Part shown: piece after piece, positions 30,242 to 40,891 of the stretch
How the letters are laid out: every line of letters starts with the position of its first letter
How positions within the stretch are numbered: position 1 is the stretch's first letter
NCBI GenBank assembly: GCA_022539475.1
Contig: VCMS01000023.1
Location: forward strand, 124,001 to 188,000
Length of the DNA stretch: 64,000 bases
Direction: 5' to 3'
Origin: Gracilaria domingensis
Taxonomy: Eukaryota; Rhodophyta; Florideophyceae; Gracilariales; Gracilariaceae
Notes under the pieces: model-generated
Database searches by the model: none
What the model was told of the DNA's origin: nothing
Seen by the model: the letters and a program-made list of their open reading frames with translations, nothing else
Translations under genes and position numbers: made by a program

Positions 30242-31099
30242 TTATCTTCGTTTGTATAGGCAAGCAGCAAGCACAGGTAGTTTTGAGGCAGCTTGTTCGG
30301 ATTCATCCTTCCCCTTTCTGTCTACTTTTCTAAACGCAAACAAGTAAAAAAAGGCACTTGACTTTCCGGCACGATCATCGTCTAGAGCTTCAGTCGAACG
30401 TTTTCTTCTTCTCTGGCGTTTGGAAGACTGTTCTTGCTTTTGGGAGTGCCGTGTTAGCGGATGATCACGAAGAAGGCAATAGCCAAGCGATTCAACTCCT
30501 GTGATAAAAAGCGATGGATTGTGACCCTCAAATCTTGACGCGACCTCGGCAACAAGTAACAAGCCTTTTTGTGTAAGAACGCGATGAGCTTCCTTGAGAA
30601 AATCACCATAGTTGGTTCCCATCAGAGAAAGACAGAACACGGCAACATCCGCATACTCGTCCTGTAATGGTAAGTTAGATATGTCACATGCATGGACTTT
30701 TTCGTTCGATGCAACTAGGTCGAATGAATGCACTTTTTGGTGGGACATTGCCTTTGCTAATCGCGCTTCCCCGCAGCCCAAATCAACTATCTTCAACGCC
30801 TCTTTTCGGGAGGATAGGTATTTGATGATGTCATCCAAAGGATTATTGGGCCATTGCTTGACCTGTTCAGAATATCCTGCGTGGTATACGTCAAACAGGT
30901 CAGGATTGGCGTCCATCATAGCCTTGGAAGCGGCACCAGTATGTGTATACATGGATTCATTTAACATTCGAAATTGCGCAGAAGAAAGCTTTTTCCGCAT
31001 TCGTTGCTGAAGGGCAGATAGCTTTCGCGGCTTCTTTGTTATTTCACGGTGCGGCGTATTCGAGCGCTTCCCGGACGAAGGGGGCAGAATCTTGTGCAT
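30242..31099 (-). CDS. RRP8: RRP8 25S rRNA (adenine-N1) methyltransferase
   Basis: A 285-residue protein from ATG 31099. RRP8 is a nucleolar SAM-dependent enzyme that makes m1A in large-subunit rRNA and helps early pre-rRNA cleavage. Family motifs appear in order: SSAQFRMLNESMYT, AMMDANPDLFDVYHAGYSEQVKQWP, motif I VDLGCGEARLA, HSFDLVASNEKV, ACDISNLPLQDEYADVAVFCLSLMG, NYGDFLKEAHRVL, and LFITGVESLGY. A basic insert near residues 225-245 looks like a nucleolar signal. The protein is a little short at the N-terminus; the frame continues upstream without an ATG, so an upstream exon is possible. Divergent from MIC60. Confidence 0.94.
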   Translation of the reverse strand: MHKILPPSSGKRSNTPHREITKKPRKLSALQQRMRKKLSSAQFRMLNESMYTHTGAASKAMMDANPDLFDVYHAGYSEQVKQWPNNPLDDIIKYLSSRKEALKIVDLGCGEARLAKAMSHQKVHSFDLVASNEKVHACDISNLPLQDEYADVAVFCLSLMGTNYGDFLKEAHRVLTQKGLLLVAEVASRFEGHNPSLFITGVESLGYCLLRDHPLTRHSQKQEQSSKRQRRRKRSTEALDDDRAGKSSAFFYLFAFRKVDRKGKDESEQAASKLPVLAACLYKRR

Positions 31100-31491
31100 T
31101 CTTACAATGCTCTGATGGAGAAAAGACTTGCCACTAGGCCTAGTCACTTTCTGCGCTAGTTCTGAGAATCAGGGTAAAACTGGTGCTAGCAGCAGTGCTC
31201 CTGCATGCGCTTTTGTTGTTAGGAATGCGGAAAGGCAGGGGGGGGGCGGAGCGGGTTGGGGGTGAGACGTCGACAGTTGATCAGAGCTACGGATACGAGT
31301 CGTGCGAAGCAGACGATACACCTTTGGTTGTATGTTAAATTTATGAATAATTTTTTGAGCCCATACCGCAAAGGTGTAAGATGCGATTGCCCTCGCGTCT
31401 TGCTACGTGACGAAGATCGCCGCGCGATTGCCATCCCGCACATAATCCCACGGCCACCGCTCTCATTGACCATCTCCCTCGCAGCTAAGAA
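31100..31491. promoter_or_regulatory. Divergent promoter region, RRP8 / MIC60
   Basis: About 390 bp between divergent start codons, with no obvious TATA box. A 7-G run lies near 31240. Nothing else recognised. Confidence 0.4.
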
Positions 31492-33565
31492 ATGTTCCGA
31501 TCGCGTGCACCCGCAACGTGCCTATCCGACAGGCGGACGCTTTCCACATCTCCGCCAGCGCCGGCATCGAGCGCCCCCCCACCGCCGTCTGCGCCGACGC
31601 CAGCACCTCGACCGAGCTTTGTTCGACGACTGACGCCACCTCTCCTTGTTGGAATTAGCACGGGCTACTTTGTGCACAAGGTATACTCCGAAGAAGGTGC
31701 GTTGGATGCTGATCACACTTTGCGAACCGTTTCCAATTTCGCTGTGACCCAATCTTGCTAATACTGACGAATCACCTTCTTGCGCAGAATTTCGTACATC
31801 TGTAGAACAAGCGTTCCCTCCATCTGCCAAGTTGTTTTCCCAGCTCTTTGATCTTCTTCCCGAGTCATTAGCTCCTCCTTCTCTTCGCAGTAACCCCGTT
31901 CCGAAGGAGACTGCTGCAAGAGTTAGCGACGATAAGAAAAAATCCAGCGACATCGCCGCTCATCCCCCGACATATGATTCTATAAACACCGAACGGCGTG
32001 AAGTTGGAGCGTCAGCAAAGGAATCCCCAAGCACTCTGGAACAGAAGATAGATCACAGTTTAAGCAAAGAAGAGCCGGCAAATCTCGCCGGCGAACCAAA
32101 GGATCTTGAGCTTCAAGCGTCAGAGAGCAGCGTTAAGGAAAAGCCTGCGATCACTGACGGGAAAGCTAAAAGTTCTATTCCGGCCATCGAATTGCCAAAG
32201 GTGTCAACCTTGAAGAAAGAAACGACATCAATTCCACAAACTCTGCATCTGCCAGTTATTGAAAACGAGGAATCGTCAATGGGCAGCGAGAAAGACGTCG
32301 GCAGTAATAAAAAGGATGCACCGGTAAGGAGCGCTAAGGGAAAGTTGGCAAGACTGCTGGGCAAGGGTGACTTCGAAGCCGCAAAGGTTATTGGTCCAGA
32401 TTTGGTTGATGATTCCGAGTACATGAAACCGAATCTGGGATCTGCGCCGAGCATCAGTATCTTCGACTCTATTCCTTCAACTCCGGAGCTTCCTGTTGCC
32501 GGATCGACTAAAGCACTGACTACAAAAACTGGCCCAGAGGAACATTCTGTGATCAGCGAGCAACATGTAAATGAAGTGGAGGCACTTCGATCGGAAATTC
32601 GAAGTCAGTTAAAATGGGAGGCGGTTCGACTTCAGGAAGCAGTTCGTTCGCAAATGGTTGAAGATAAGAAGATCGCTGCAAAGGAAGTCTCGGTCATAAC
32701 GAAGAAGCATTCCGAAGAATTGGCGAAAGTCAGAGAGGACGCAATGACACAGGCTGAGCGGATTCTAATCGAGAGGACTAGGAAGATAAGAGAGGAGGCT
32801 GAGAAACAAAGGGATGAAGAGCTAAACAAGATGTTGGCGGAAAAGGAAGCCGAACTCAGACACACTTTGGCGACAGAGTATGCGGAACTACGGCGTAATG
32901 AGACAGAGGGCAGAGAACTGGCTCTAATGGCAGCAGAAGCTAACGTTTCCGCGATGTCGGACAGATTCAATGCGCTTGTTGAGCAGACGGAAAAGGCGAA
33001 GGACGCTGCGCGACGAGCCAGTTCTGCATTCATGCTACATGAGAACATTGCGTCTTGCCAACCGTTTGGTAAGCTCCTCCAAGATGCGAGCGGAAGTGAA
33101 CTTGGCGAACTAGTTTCGGCAAGTGTTCCTTCTTCCGCAATGTCGCACGGAGTACTATCTATCGATAGTTTGAAGCAAGACTTCAAGCGAGCGTCAAAAC
33201 GTGGACTCAGCGCGGCTCTTGTTCCGGAAAATAAGCAGGGGACGATTTGGGGCCATTTGTTAGGCTCCATCTTTTCCCGGCTAAAGATACCAGTCGATAT
33301 TCGGTTAGCATCTGAAGAGCCACCCAAGACGAACGAGGATCGCATCCGTTTGGCAAAGAACTTGCTAGATGATGGCAACTTGGGAGGAGCTGTTGCAACT
33401 CTTGGCGCACTCGATGGTCTCCCGAAGGAATTGATGTCAGACTGGGTGAGTGATGCAAAGGCACGCATTGCCGCAGAGCAGGCGGCTGAAGTGTTGCTCG
33501 CGGATGCTATCATTGCACAGATATCGCTCACAAAGGGGGAAGGCATCAATATTATTTCAACCTAG
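31492..33565 (+). CDS. MIC60: MICOS subunit MIC60 (mitofilin)
   Basis: Exons 31492-31696 and 31788-33565 give 660 residues. The 91-bp intron begins GTGCGT, has a CTAAT/CTGAC branch-like stretch and ends GCAG; joining gives KVYSEEEFRTS. MIC60 is the inner-membrane core of the MICOS complex that shapes mitochondrial crista junctions. An Arg/Ser/Pro-rich presequence is followed by one membrane helix (PPLLVGISTGYFVHKVY, about 47-65), a long low-complexity spacer, a coiled coil at about 260-420 (ERILIERTRKIREEAEKQ and so on), and the C-terminal mitofilin signature: IPVDIRLASEEPP, AKNLLDDGNLGGAVATLGAL, LPKELMSDWVSDAKARI. Length is typical. Confidence 0.92.
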
Positions 33566-33833
33566 TTTTGGTGTGAGAGACTAGGCCAAACCTTAAACTT
33601 TTCTCCTAACGTGTAGAGGTATTCGTCTCCTCACGGAGAGTTAGCTTTAGATCTGATTAAAGCGTCATGACGAAGGCCACATATATATGAGCAGTAAAAC
33701 GCACAGTTTTTGTACTAAGATTGGCAAAGAAAACGTTGATTGCACCATCAACAGTGAACATCGCAAGAACAGTCGTTAATACGCATGATGAATGTATGGT
33801 TCAAGATTCTTCTCTTCGCCATGAGGTGCAACC

Positions 33834-34217
33834 ATGGAAATTTTTGATTCCGACACGACGTGGTTCGCAAACAATGCCCCCACAGAGACGACAGAGAATC
33901 TCTATTGGAGATCGAAATAGATTCCTTAAGGGCAACGATGGCTGCAACGGAGATGGCGCAGCGTGGTGGCGCTTGTCTCACTGCTGTCATCTGATGGAGA
34001 CCTTGGCGATGTGGCAGCTGGGATTGTGGAATCTGATATCCAGCAACTGCATGAACTGTTTTCGGAGGCCATCCCTATGGTAAAGTCGCCAGCAGAACCA
34101 CATGCGTGTCGTTCTGACCGCTGTTCAGATTTATTCCTAGCACGTTTCACATCATATCGCTGCAAACTGAATAGGAACTCTACGAATATATACCCGCAAA
34201 CTGCCAGTCCTCGTTAA
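33834..34217 (+). pseudogene. Possible small gene broken by two compensating frame changes
   Basis: ATG 33834 opens MEIFDSDTTWFANNAPTETT and stops at 33918. An overlapping second frame carries EIDSLRATMAATEMAQRGGA (helical, coding-like). The original frame then resumes at about 33963 with VALVSLLSSDGDLGDVAAG, SDIQQLHELFSEAIPMV and runs to 34217. No GT-AG pair fits the joins. It could be a recently broken gene, a sequencing artefact, or chance. Family unknown. Confidence 0.25.
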
Positions 34218-34268
34218 CAACCTAGCAAAAATAGAATGCCTGAGAAACAAGGAAAACATGTATCACGT

Positions 34269-34502
34269 TATAAAAGGGTTGAGAGTCTCAACTTGAGACA
34301 CAGTACAGAGGACCAGGCAGAGCGCCGGAGTTGCTCAGTGGTTTTTCCATACACGTGCGGAGGCACACAGATCAGAGGGACTACTAGTCGCAGACTAGCC
34401 GCCCCCTGTTCTTCTTCTTCTTGTTCTTCTTAATTTTAGACTGTAGTTTCTTATTCTAAACTACAGTAAAGCTTTCACAGCAAGCTTTCTCTCTTTAGAA
34501 AG
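34269..34502 (+). other. TATA box followed by a cluster of hairpins (possible structured RNA)
   Basis: TATAAAA at 34269-34275 is followed by GTCTCAA-C-TTGAGAC (34285-34299), CTAGTC-GCA-GACTAG (34384-34398), a 10-bp stem with an 8-base loop (arms ACTGTAGTTT / AAACTACAGT, 34440-34467), AAAGCTT...AAGCTTT (34468-34488) and CTTTCT...AGAAAG (34485-34502). A pyrimidine-rich run lies between. It matches no snRNA I know. Confidence 0.3.
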
Positions 34503-36375
34503 GCCAAGAATTTTTGTGGGTTCGCCTAATTAGTTGTTGAACGGATGATTTCGCTTCACGTGGCTGACCGCTGAGTAGATCGCGTCGTGCGCTGTTTGAT
34601 AGCGGACATCTCAAGACGAAAGGTTCGCAATCTTTGTTGACATTTGTTCCTCAGGCGCACCTCAATCTTATTTTCTAGGTATGACGCAACCGGCTGCAAA
34701 GATGGTACGTGTCCAGTATAAAACTGTTCTTCTTCTTGTTTATTGGAGACATGTTACGCTTATTCTCTCGTATCGCGTGGGGTTCGCGAAAGACGCCGTC
34801 AACCTGTGACCCTTTAGTAAAAGAATAGCCACGGACTAGAGATCTATAGCCGCGCTGCGCACATTGAGCTATTATGTAGTTATTCTAAGGACACGTTAGA
34901 TCTCCAAGGAGTTCTCTGTCTGCGTGTCACGCAGTGCGTGAGCATTTCCTCACCAACTATTCTGCCTGTCCGTCGTAACCTCCCTCTATTTATAAGCGCA
35001 CAAGCCAAATCCGATTTGAGACGGAATGCTTTCTGTGAAAGATACTAGAGTCAACGATGAAGAGCATCACGCTTCTTTTGCTTAACTGTCTCTTCAAGAA
35101 AACAAAAAAACTTTTTTTCTGCAGCTTCCCTACTCCAAAAGTGGATCTTGCTCGCGGTTGTGGTGTAGTAGCTCTTCCACCTTTGGTACACCTTCCTGAT
35201 TGACGCTTCCAGGCGCATCAATTGAAATCCAGAATTCTGCCAGTGCCACAAGCTGATCCGTATCTTGCGTCATCAACACTGCTGTTTTGAAACAGTTCTC
35301 GCTGAGCTCTTGGTCGTCTGCTTCGTTGGTACGTGTGGAACACCAGCATTGAGTTGAAGACCATCTTTACGCGCACGTGACGGCACTGAACTTGCCGCGT
35401 CCGAAACTAGAAAGATGTAATGGTGTAGAAGAGAGGATTGACACGAAGTAAGTATCTCAGGGTGGCACTGCAAGGTAGTGACAACGCTCGTACCTTGTTG
35501 AGATTGACCGCAGATAGCCCAGTGTTGCGCCGTAACTGAGAGTGGGAGGTACTACGTGCAACATACTTTGGTATGTACGACAAACTCTGTGAGCCATCGT
35601 GTTTGAGTAAGGCCGCCGTTGCACCTACTCATCAACAGAACACACATTATGTCCAAACAACGCTGCGTCTGCGTCCTTAAGCCTTTTCTTTTGGAGCACG
35701 GACACAGTACCTCACAGACTGTGAGTCACAGTGCATGAGATGAACGATGGAGGCATCGTCCTTGATTCCAGCTCACTCCTATTGCGCCACTTGCTTCGCC
35801 AATGTCTGGAGAAAAGCACAGTGGGATTAAGGAAGGAGATTTTGTGTCTGACTGGCTTTGTGAGACGGAAAGGCGCCAGCAGAGGATTCAGAATATGGCA
35901 AAAAGTGATCATAGCGCTGCGTACCGGCAGTGATTGCCAACAAGATTGTACTAAAGATGCAGGATGATGAAGAGTTCAGATTAGTGAGTTATCGAGGTCG
36001 ACAACAAGAAAAGAAGAAGAACAGTGCAACAGGAAGACATCAACTTGTCTGATGAGAGGTTGCAGAGCACGAAGTGCTACTCGCTACGGTACTTTGTCCG
36101 TTAGAAGCCCCGTCAGTTTGAATTGTTGAAGGACGCCCTCGCAACCGATGTTGCTGTCGAAAATGGTTAACAATGGAGAACGAGACGTTCTCTTCTCTCA
36201 AGCGGATAAAAGTAGCGAATCATCCGAAAGTACTACGACTTTGAGAGAGGCACTGTCCAAATAGCCAAGATGTCCTGAGGGCGCGGGGCATCTGTTTCAG
36301 TAAGGAGGAAACTAGGTGTGCTGAAACGGCGTTTGCATTCACTTGTTTCAAGTAAAGCCATGCTCTAGACAAGAC

Positions 36376-37854
36376 TCATGTGAAGTCACTGTCAGGAATC
36401 TCAGATGAATTGTACCCTAGCGACAACGGTCGCACTAATTTACCCGTACCACTTCCATCAACCGCTTCAATATAGTCCCAGTTCTTTCCATTGCACGCAC
36501 CGCTCTCCAACGTATTACTCATATACAACTGCGACACATACGTAGAACTGGTAAGCCGTACTTGAGGTTGAAGACAAATGGCGAGTCCAAACAGCAGCAA
36601 GGTGCCAAACGCGGTAAGAACAGCACCAACAATAGCAAGTGTAGACAGTTCCGTCACCTGCTGTACGCCGGTAGCCACAGCCACCTGCCTAGAGATAAAT
36701 GTACCCAACGGCTCACCAGAATCCTCATCAGAATCTGTGGTGCCAGCGTAGTATGCTCGCAACATGATTTCTTGCGATTCTAAGCGCCCATACCCAGATC
36801 TAACGATCGACGCCAGCATATCGGCTACAACAAGTTCCAACTGGGTGAGGTTGAGCGCGGTGTCGATTTCGGTGATCGCGGCTGTGAAGCGGTTGCTCGC
36901 GAACATGGTGGTAGATAAATCCTCACAAGTTTCATCTCCCCTTAGCTCGGTACCCACCTCAGCGCTGTCCAGAAAGTGGTAGGCGACCCCTACCTTTACA
37001 ACAATTGTATTGCTTTCGTTTCTTGTGGCTCTCACTGCAAACCTCGTTCTTCCATAGAAGTCCTCGCTACTCAAGGTCCATTCTTCCGAGCTTGTGTCTG
37101 TGGTCACAAGCACGCGGCAGTAGTCCGGTGTTCCTGTACGATCAATAGAGGTGATGAATGTGAACTGGGCAGGTTCTCCTTCCATATCTTCCTTGTAGAC
37201 AGGGTCTGCCGGGGGATTGAAAATTCTATTGGTAGAGATAGAAATACCGCGCTTCTCCCTTGTCTGTTCGCCATCGAGACAAAGCGAACCGTTGGCGCTG
37301 CGACTCTTTTCAAAGTTCTGTACTTCCAAGAAACCCACAGCATACATGTCAAAAGAATTTGTGTCGGTTCGCTTGATGCACGCACGTCGCACACCGGCCA
37401 TACCTAAGACATCGGCGGCTCTGCTATCCAACCCCGTGGATTGCGTTGTGTCAACAAAAGAGCCATTGTTCCAGACGAACACATCACGCATTTCATAAGT
37501 AGGAACGGTTTTACCATCTGTGAACACGTTTATGAACAGGATTCCGACTGACATGATCATTGAGATGAGTAGCGTTACGTATTGTCTGGAGATGCCAGTG
37601 CTGACGTTTCCGCGCAAAAGGGATTTTCTGTGTCTCACGGTGCGGATTAGATTGATTATGCGGGGTATTATATCTTCGACGGACAGGGAGTTGTCGCATA
37701 TTCTGACCAGTTGGCCAGATAATATGCGACGGGTAGCCATGAGGTTGTAGACTTGAGCTGTTCCCCTCGTTATTATCGGGGCTAGAATGAGTAAAGCTAT
37801 GCCCTCGAAGATACCGCTGACGATTCCGCTGCGAACATTAATGGTGAGCTGCAT
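36376..37854 (-). CDS. Orphan multi-span membrane protein, 492 residues
   Basis: ATG 37854. Hydrophobic helices at about 10-30 (GIVSGIFEGIALLILAPIIT), about 90-112 (YVTLLISMIMSVGILFINVF) and about 415-440 (LAIVGAVLTAFGTLLLFGLAI). Between the second and third lies a loop of about 300 residues with several Cys and N-x-S/T sequons (for example NNGS, NGS, NES, NLT), which suggests a glycosylated lumenal or extracellular domain. A short hydrophilic tail ends SDFT. No family recognised. The ORF is clean and the topology coherent, so it is very likely a real gene. Function unknown; a cell-surface or endomembrane role is inferred from topology only. Confidence 0.7.
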   Translation of the reverse strand: MQLTINVRSGIVSGIFEGIALLILAPIITRGTAQVYNLMATRRILSGQLVRICDNSLSVEDIIPRIINLIRTVRHRKSLLRGNVSTGISRQYVTLLISMIMSVGILFINVFTDGKTVPTYEMRDVFVWNNGSFVDTTQSTGLDSRAADVLGMAGVRRACIKRTDTNSFDMYAVGFLEVQNFEKSRSANGSLCLDGEQTREKRGISISTNRIFNPPADPVYKEDMEGEPAQFTFITSIDRTGTPDYCRVLVTTDTSSEEWTLSSEDFYGRTRFAVRATRNESNTIVVKVGVAYHFLDSAEVGTELRGDETCEDLSTTMFASNRFTAAITEIDTALNLTQLELVVADMLASIVRSGYGRLESQEIMLRAYYAGTTDSDEDSGEPLGTFISRQVAVATGVQQVTELSTLAIVGAVLTAFGTLLLFGLAICLQPQVRLTSSTYVSQLYMSNTLESGACNGKNWDYIEAVDGSGTGKLVRPLSLGYNSSEIPDSDFT

Positions 37855-38693
37855 GTCGGTTTCAGCAAACAGTGTTGAACCGTGAAAGTCTACGACAACC
37901 GCAAGAAGCGTTTGTAAGTGATGATGGGTGCGCTTGCGGAAAGGAGAAGCATGCAGGCATTCAGGGCGATGGACTTTCGCATGGGCGGAAGATATTCATA
38001 GCGCAAGTCACCTCGCTTAGCTTTGAAAAACTTCCTTATTGTTTTACCTCTCTATACCACCCGCGCTCCAAGAGTTGGCAGCAATGCGCAGTTATCTTGT
38101 TGGTGCTCCGCTTCGACGCTAGTCTTCAAAGATCCGCAATGAGAGCAAAGTTTGATACATGAGAGGGCGAAAAGAAAGCTCTTGTTCATAGATCTCTGAC
38201 GAACACGTATGTACTCCTACTCTTCACATGCCATGCAAGAGCACCATCCAAATCACGTGAACTGTAATGACTCTTCCGATATCCCAGCTGAGTTCAGGCA
38301 ACTTTCGAGGCATCTGTGTTTATAGTCACTTCTTCTTCTCGCAACTACAAGGGTAGGAACGCTACTGCCTCAACGGGAGCTTCCGGTTGCGTCGCATCAC
38401 ACGTCTTCGTGAGTCTACAGGTAAACACTCTTCTCGAAGACTTCTACCAACCATAAATGGAATAACTACCGGTAGCTACCAAGGTGGTTCTCGGTAACTG
38501 CTTGTGCAGCCCCCGCCCTTTCGCAAATGCAAAGCATCAACCGGGGACTGTCAAACAGCAGACACACGTAACTTGATGCTTTGCATTTCCGAAATGTCAA
38601 ACAGCATTACAGTCCAGGAACAGTACTTCGTCGCCGACAAAGCCAGAACGAAATAAGGTCCAGTCAGTGCCTTCCTTCCACACTTTTTACATG
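37855..38693. other. Intergenic, no gene seen
   Basis: About 840 bp between the membrane-protein start and a transporter pseudogene. No recognisable gene, RNA or repeat. Confidence 0.5.
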
Positions 38694-39060
38694 GTTGGCT
38701 GTTGTTAGCGGATGCGTCGGGGAAGCTGGCGGAGCGGCAGCTGCGGCGATTGCGAGCGTCAAGGTCGGTATGCCGTTCATGCAGGCATTCCTGAAGGGGA
38801 TTTATTGTGCAACTGGATACTAACCAGTGGTTAGTGTGCCTGGCGGTTTTACGCAAAATGGAGCGAACCATCTGATGGGGAAATTCATCGCGATTTGGTT
38901 GCCGATTTGCGCGTTTGTTGCGATGGGATTTGAGCACTGTGTGGCGAACATGTTTCTCATTCCGTTCGGAATGGCCATGGGCGCGGAGGTTACTATAAAA
39001 CTACATATGTACCAAATTGCGCCGGCGAGGAGGGCTACTTTCCAGTCCGGTGCCTCGGAG
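38694..39060 (+). pseudogene. Fragment of a formate/nitrite transporter (FNT) family gene
   Basis: Frame 1 reads ASVKVGMPFMQAFLKGIYC, the start of the FNT pore signature. The next expected residues NWLVCLAV appear in another frame (WLVCLAV from about 38831). The family's second signature HLMGKFIAIWLPICAFVAMG then FEHCVANMFLIPFGMAMG appears in a third frame (about 38868-38985). A weak PV-x-LG-like block follows near 39045. The N-terminal helices are absent. With two frameshifts and both ends missing, this is a dead fragment. TACTAAC-CAG lies exactly at the first break and looks like an intron branch point and acceptor. Confidence 0.75.
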
Positions 39061-39448
39061 ATCTTTTGTGGCACAAAGCGTGCGCTAAGCTTCCAGACAC
39101 TTTTCTCGTCCGGTAATCATAAGCGCAGAACCAAGACTCGGCACTCGTTTACACCCTAATCCTACTCTTGCAGTAGCCACTCGTTGTACTTAATCGAGAG
39201 TCCTCCCATAATCTTGGAGAGGTCTTGGGCTGCAATCGTGTGAGCCACGATTCGTGGCATGTAAGGCTTGTTGGCTGTCTGCGTGGCCGAGTGTGTGCGT
39301 TGGGCGGGGACACACTGTGTTCACCTCGTTATGACTACCATTAGCACATGTACCGTCGTACTTTTCACGTGAAGTTCTTCATCATACTTTTGCTCTGCCT
39401 CGCCTTGTTCTTCATTCAAGCCATCCATATGCGTGGCAAACGAATCTC
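39061..39448. other. Intergenic, no gene seen
   Basis: About 390 bp upstream of the APH-fold kinase gene. No recognisable element. Confidence 0.45.
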
Positions 39449-40891
39449 ATGATAATGAATGCAGGTCATGTGTGCTCACCCGGACGAGAACCGATCAGAT
39501 ACATTGCACTTTTCGTTGATGGGTGGTATTGCGAGGTTCTTGTGCATCGCGAGCACAACTCGATAAGGTTTCCAATGATAGACTGCCCAGAAGTACCGCA
39601 CTATGCACAAGATATGAGCGACTGTTTCCAGAAGAGTCTCGCAAAGCTGTGTGGAACATTTTACGAGATGGTTTTCTTGTACACCACTATCAGTGAGGTG
39701 TATCGTGAAACTTATCCGACCCCGTTTAATGCTCTGTTTCACTGTACCTCTCCCCTTTCTCCCACCAAGAGCAACCCTCATACGCCCGCACCCCCAAAAT
39801 TCAAAGAGTACGAATGGATGAGCATTGAGCAAGTGAGGGATATATTACACGAAGACAAATCACCATGGGCTCGGCAGACTTGTGTAAATTCCGCCTTGGT
39901 TACATTGTGGAGAGAAGTCGCTGGGAAGGCCCGCCCATGGGAGATACCAGGCTGGCACGAGTATAATATTGAAGGTGCAAAATTGGTGCTCCAACGACGT
40001 GGTTATATCTTGAAGGGTGCCTTTCAACAGTATCGGTGCGCGTCGCATTCAATATTACTCCGAGCTGAAACTAACAAAGGTAGAGTACTCTTGAAGGCCA
40101 GTGAGGCTCGAGAGGGGAAGGTTACGGCCAAGATTGCAAGTATAGCTCCGTATATCGCCCGGAAACCGATATATGTGTGCGAACCTCTGGAATGGATGTT
40201 GATGGAAGACTATGGGCAGTCATTAGAGGACACCATGTCGCTGGAAGACTACAATATTGTTTCAGAGTTGCTTGCAAGAGCACAGGTTGATTCCATTCGG
40301 CATATTGAAGAGCTGAAAGAAGCTGGTGTAGCTTACGAGTCAGTGGAATGTCTTCTTGGAAGGATGAAGGCGATGTTCGATGATGAAAACGTGCGACAAA
40401 GTTTGTTGGAGCTTGAAGAATTTTCGTTGAAGACAGAAGGAGATGACAACAAGCTGGATGAATATGTGCATAAACTGTTTGATTGGATGAGAGAAATACA
40501 TGAGGAAGGACGTTATCCCTTATCACTTGTGCATGGAGACGTACATGATGGAAATATCATTAAAACAAGAGAGAAAATTACGGACTATTCTTATTCCTTG
40601 ATTGACTGGGGAGAAGCGCGCATTGGCTTTCCAATTCTTGATATTGATAGTTTATCACGACAAATTGCAGTGCCTTCAGATATAGAAATAGCTGATATGA
40701 CGAACTACTTGAACGTATGGAAAGAACACGGAATGACTCAAGATACGGAAAAGTTTTGTTCAACTGCTTGGAACAAACATTTTCTTGTCGATGTCACACG
40801 AAGGTTTGAATACGCAAAGAAGTGCACGATAATACCACGTTTGAGAAAGGATGAGCTAACGGTTCTGAAAGATCTACTGATATCTGTTTGA
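39449..40891 (+). CDS. APH-fold (aminoglycoside/choline kinase-like) phosphotransferase
   Basis: A 480-residue protein; ATG at 39449, with an alternative two codons later. Residues about 200-425 are an APH-family kinase: LLKASEAREGKVTAKIA (nucleotide lobe), the hinge EWMLMEDYGQSLED, the catalytic loop LVHGDVHDGNII (about residue 360; Asp and Asn of the H-x-D-x5-N pattern) and the metal-binding LIDWGEARIGFPILDID (about 385). The N-terminal about 150 residues (RYIALFVDGWYCEVLVHRE) are not recognised and may be a separate small domain. The family phosphorylates small hydroxylated substrates; the natural substrate cannot be predicted here. Single exon, ordinary composition. Confidence 0.82.
   Translation: MIMNAGHVCSPGREPIRYIALFVDGWYCEVLVHREHNSIRFPMIDCPEVPHYAQDMSDCFQKSLAKLCGTFYEMVFLYTTISEVYRETYPTPFNALFHCTSPLSPTKSNPHTPAPPKFKEYEWMSIEQVRDILHEDKSPWARQTCVNSALVTLWREVAGKARPWEIPGWHEYNIEGAKLVLQRRGYILKGAFQQYRCASHSILLRAETNKGRVLLKASEAREGKVTAKIASIAPYIARKPIYVCEPLEWMLMEDYGQSLEDTMSLEDYNIVSELLARAQVDSIRHIEELKEAGVAYESVECLLGRMKAMFDDENVRQSLLELEEFSLKTEGDDNKLDEYVHKLFDWMREIHEEGRYPLSLVHGDVHDGNIIKTREKITDYSYSLIDWGEARIGFPILDIDSLSRQIAVPSDIEIADMTNYLNVWKEHGMTQDTEKFCSTAWNKHFLVDVTRRFEYAKKCTIIPRLRKDELTVLKDLLISV

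Larger units (their letters stand above)
33566..36375. other. Gene-poor 2.8 kb region
   Basis: Apart from a possible broken small gene (33834-34217) and a hairpin cluster (34269-34502), I see no supported gene. Frames such as 35051-35251 (-) and 35731-35967 (+) have no recognisable content. Confidence 0.5.
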
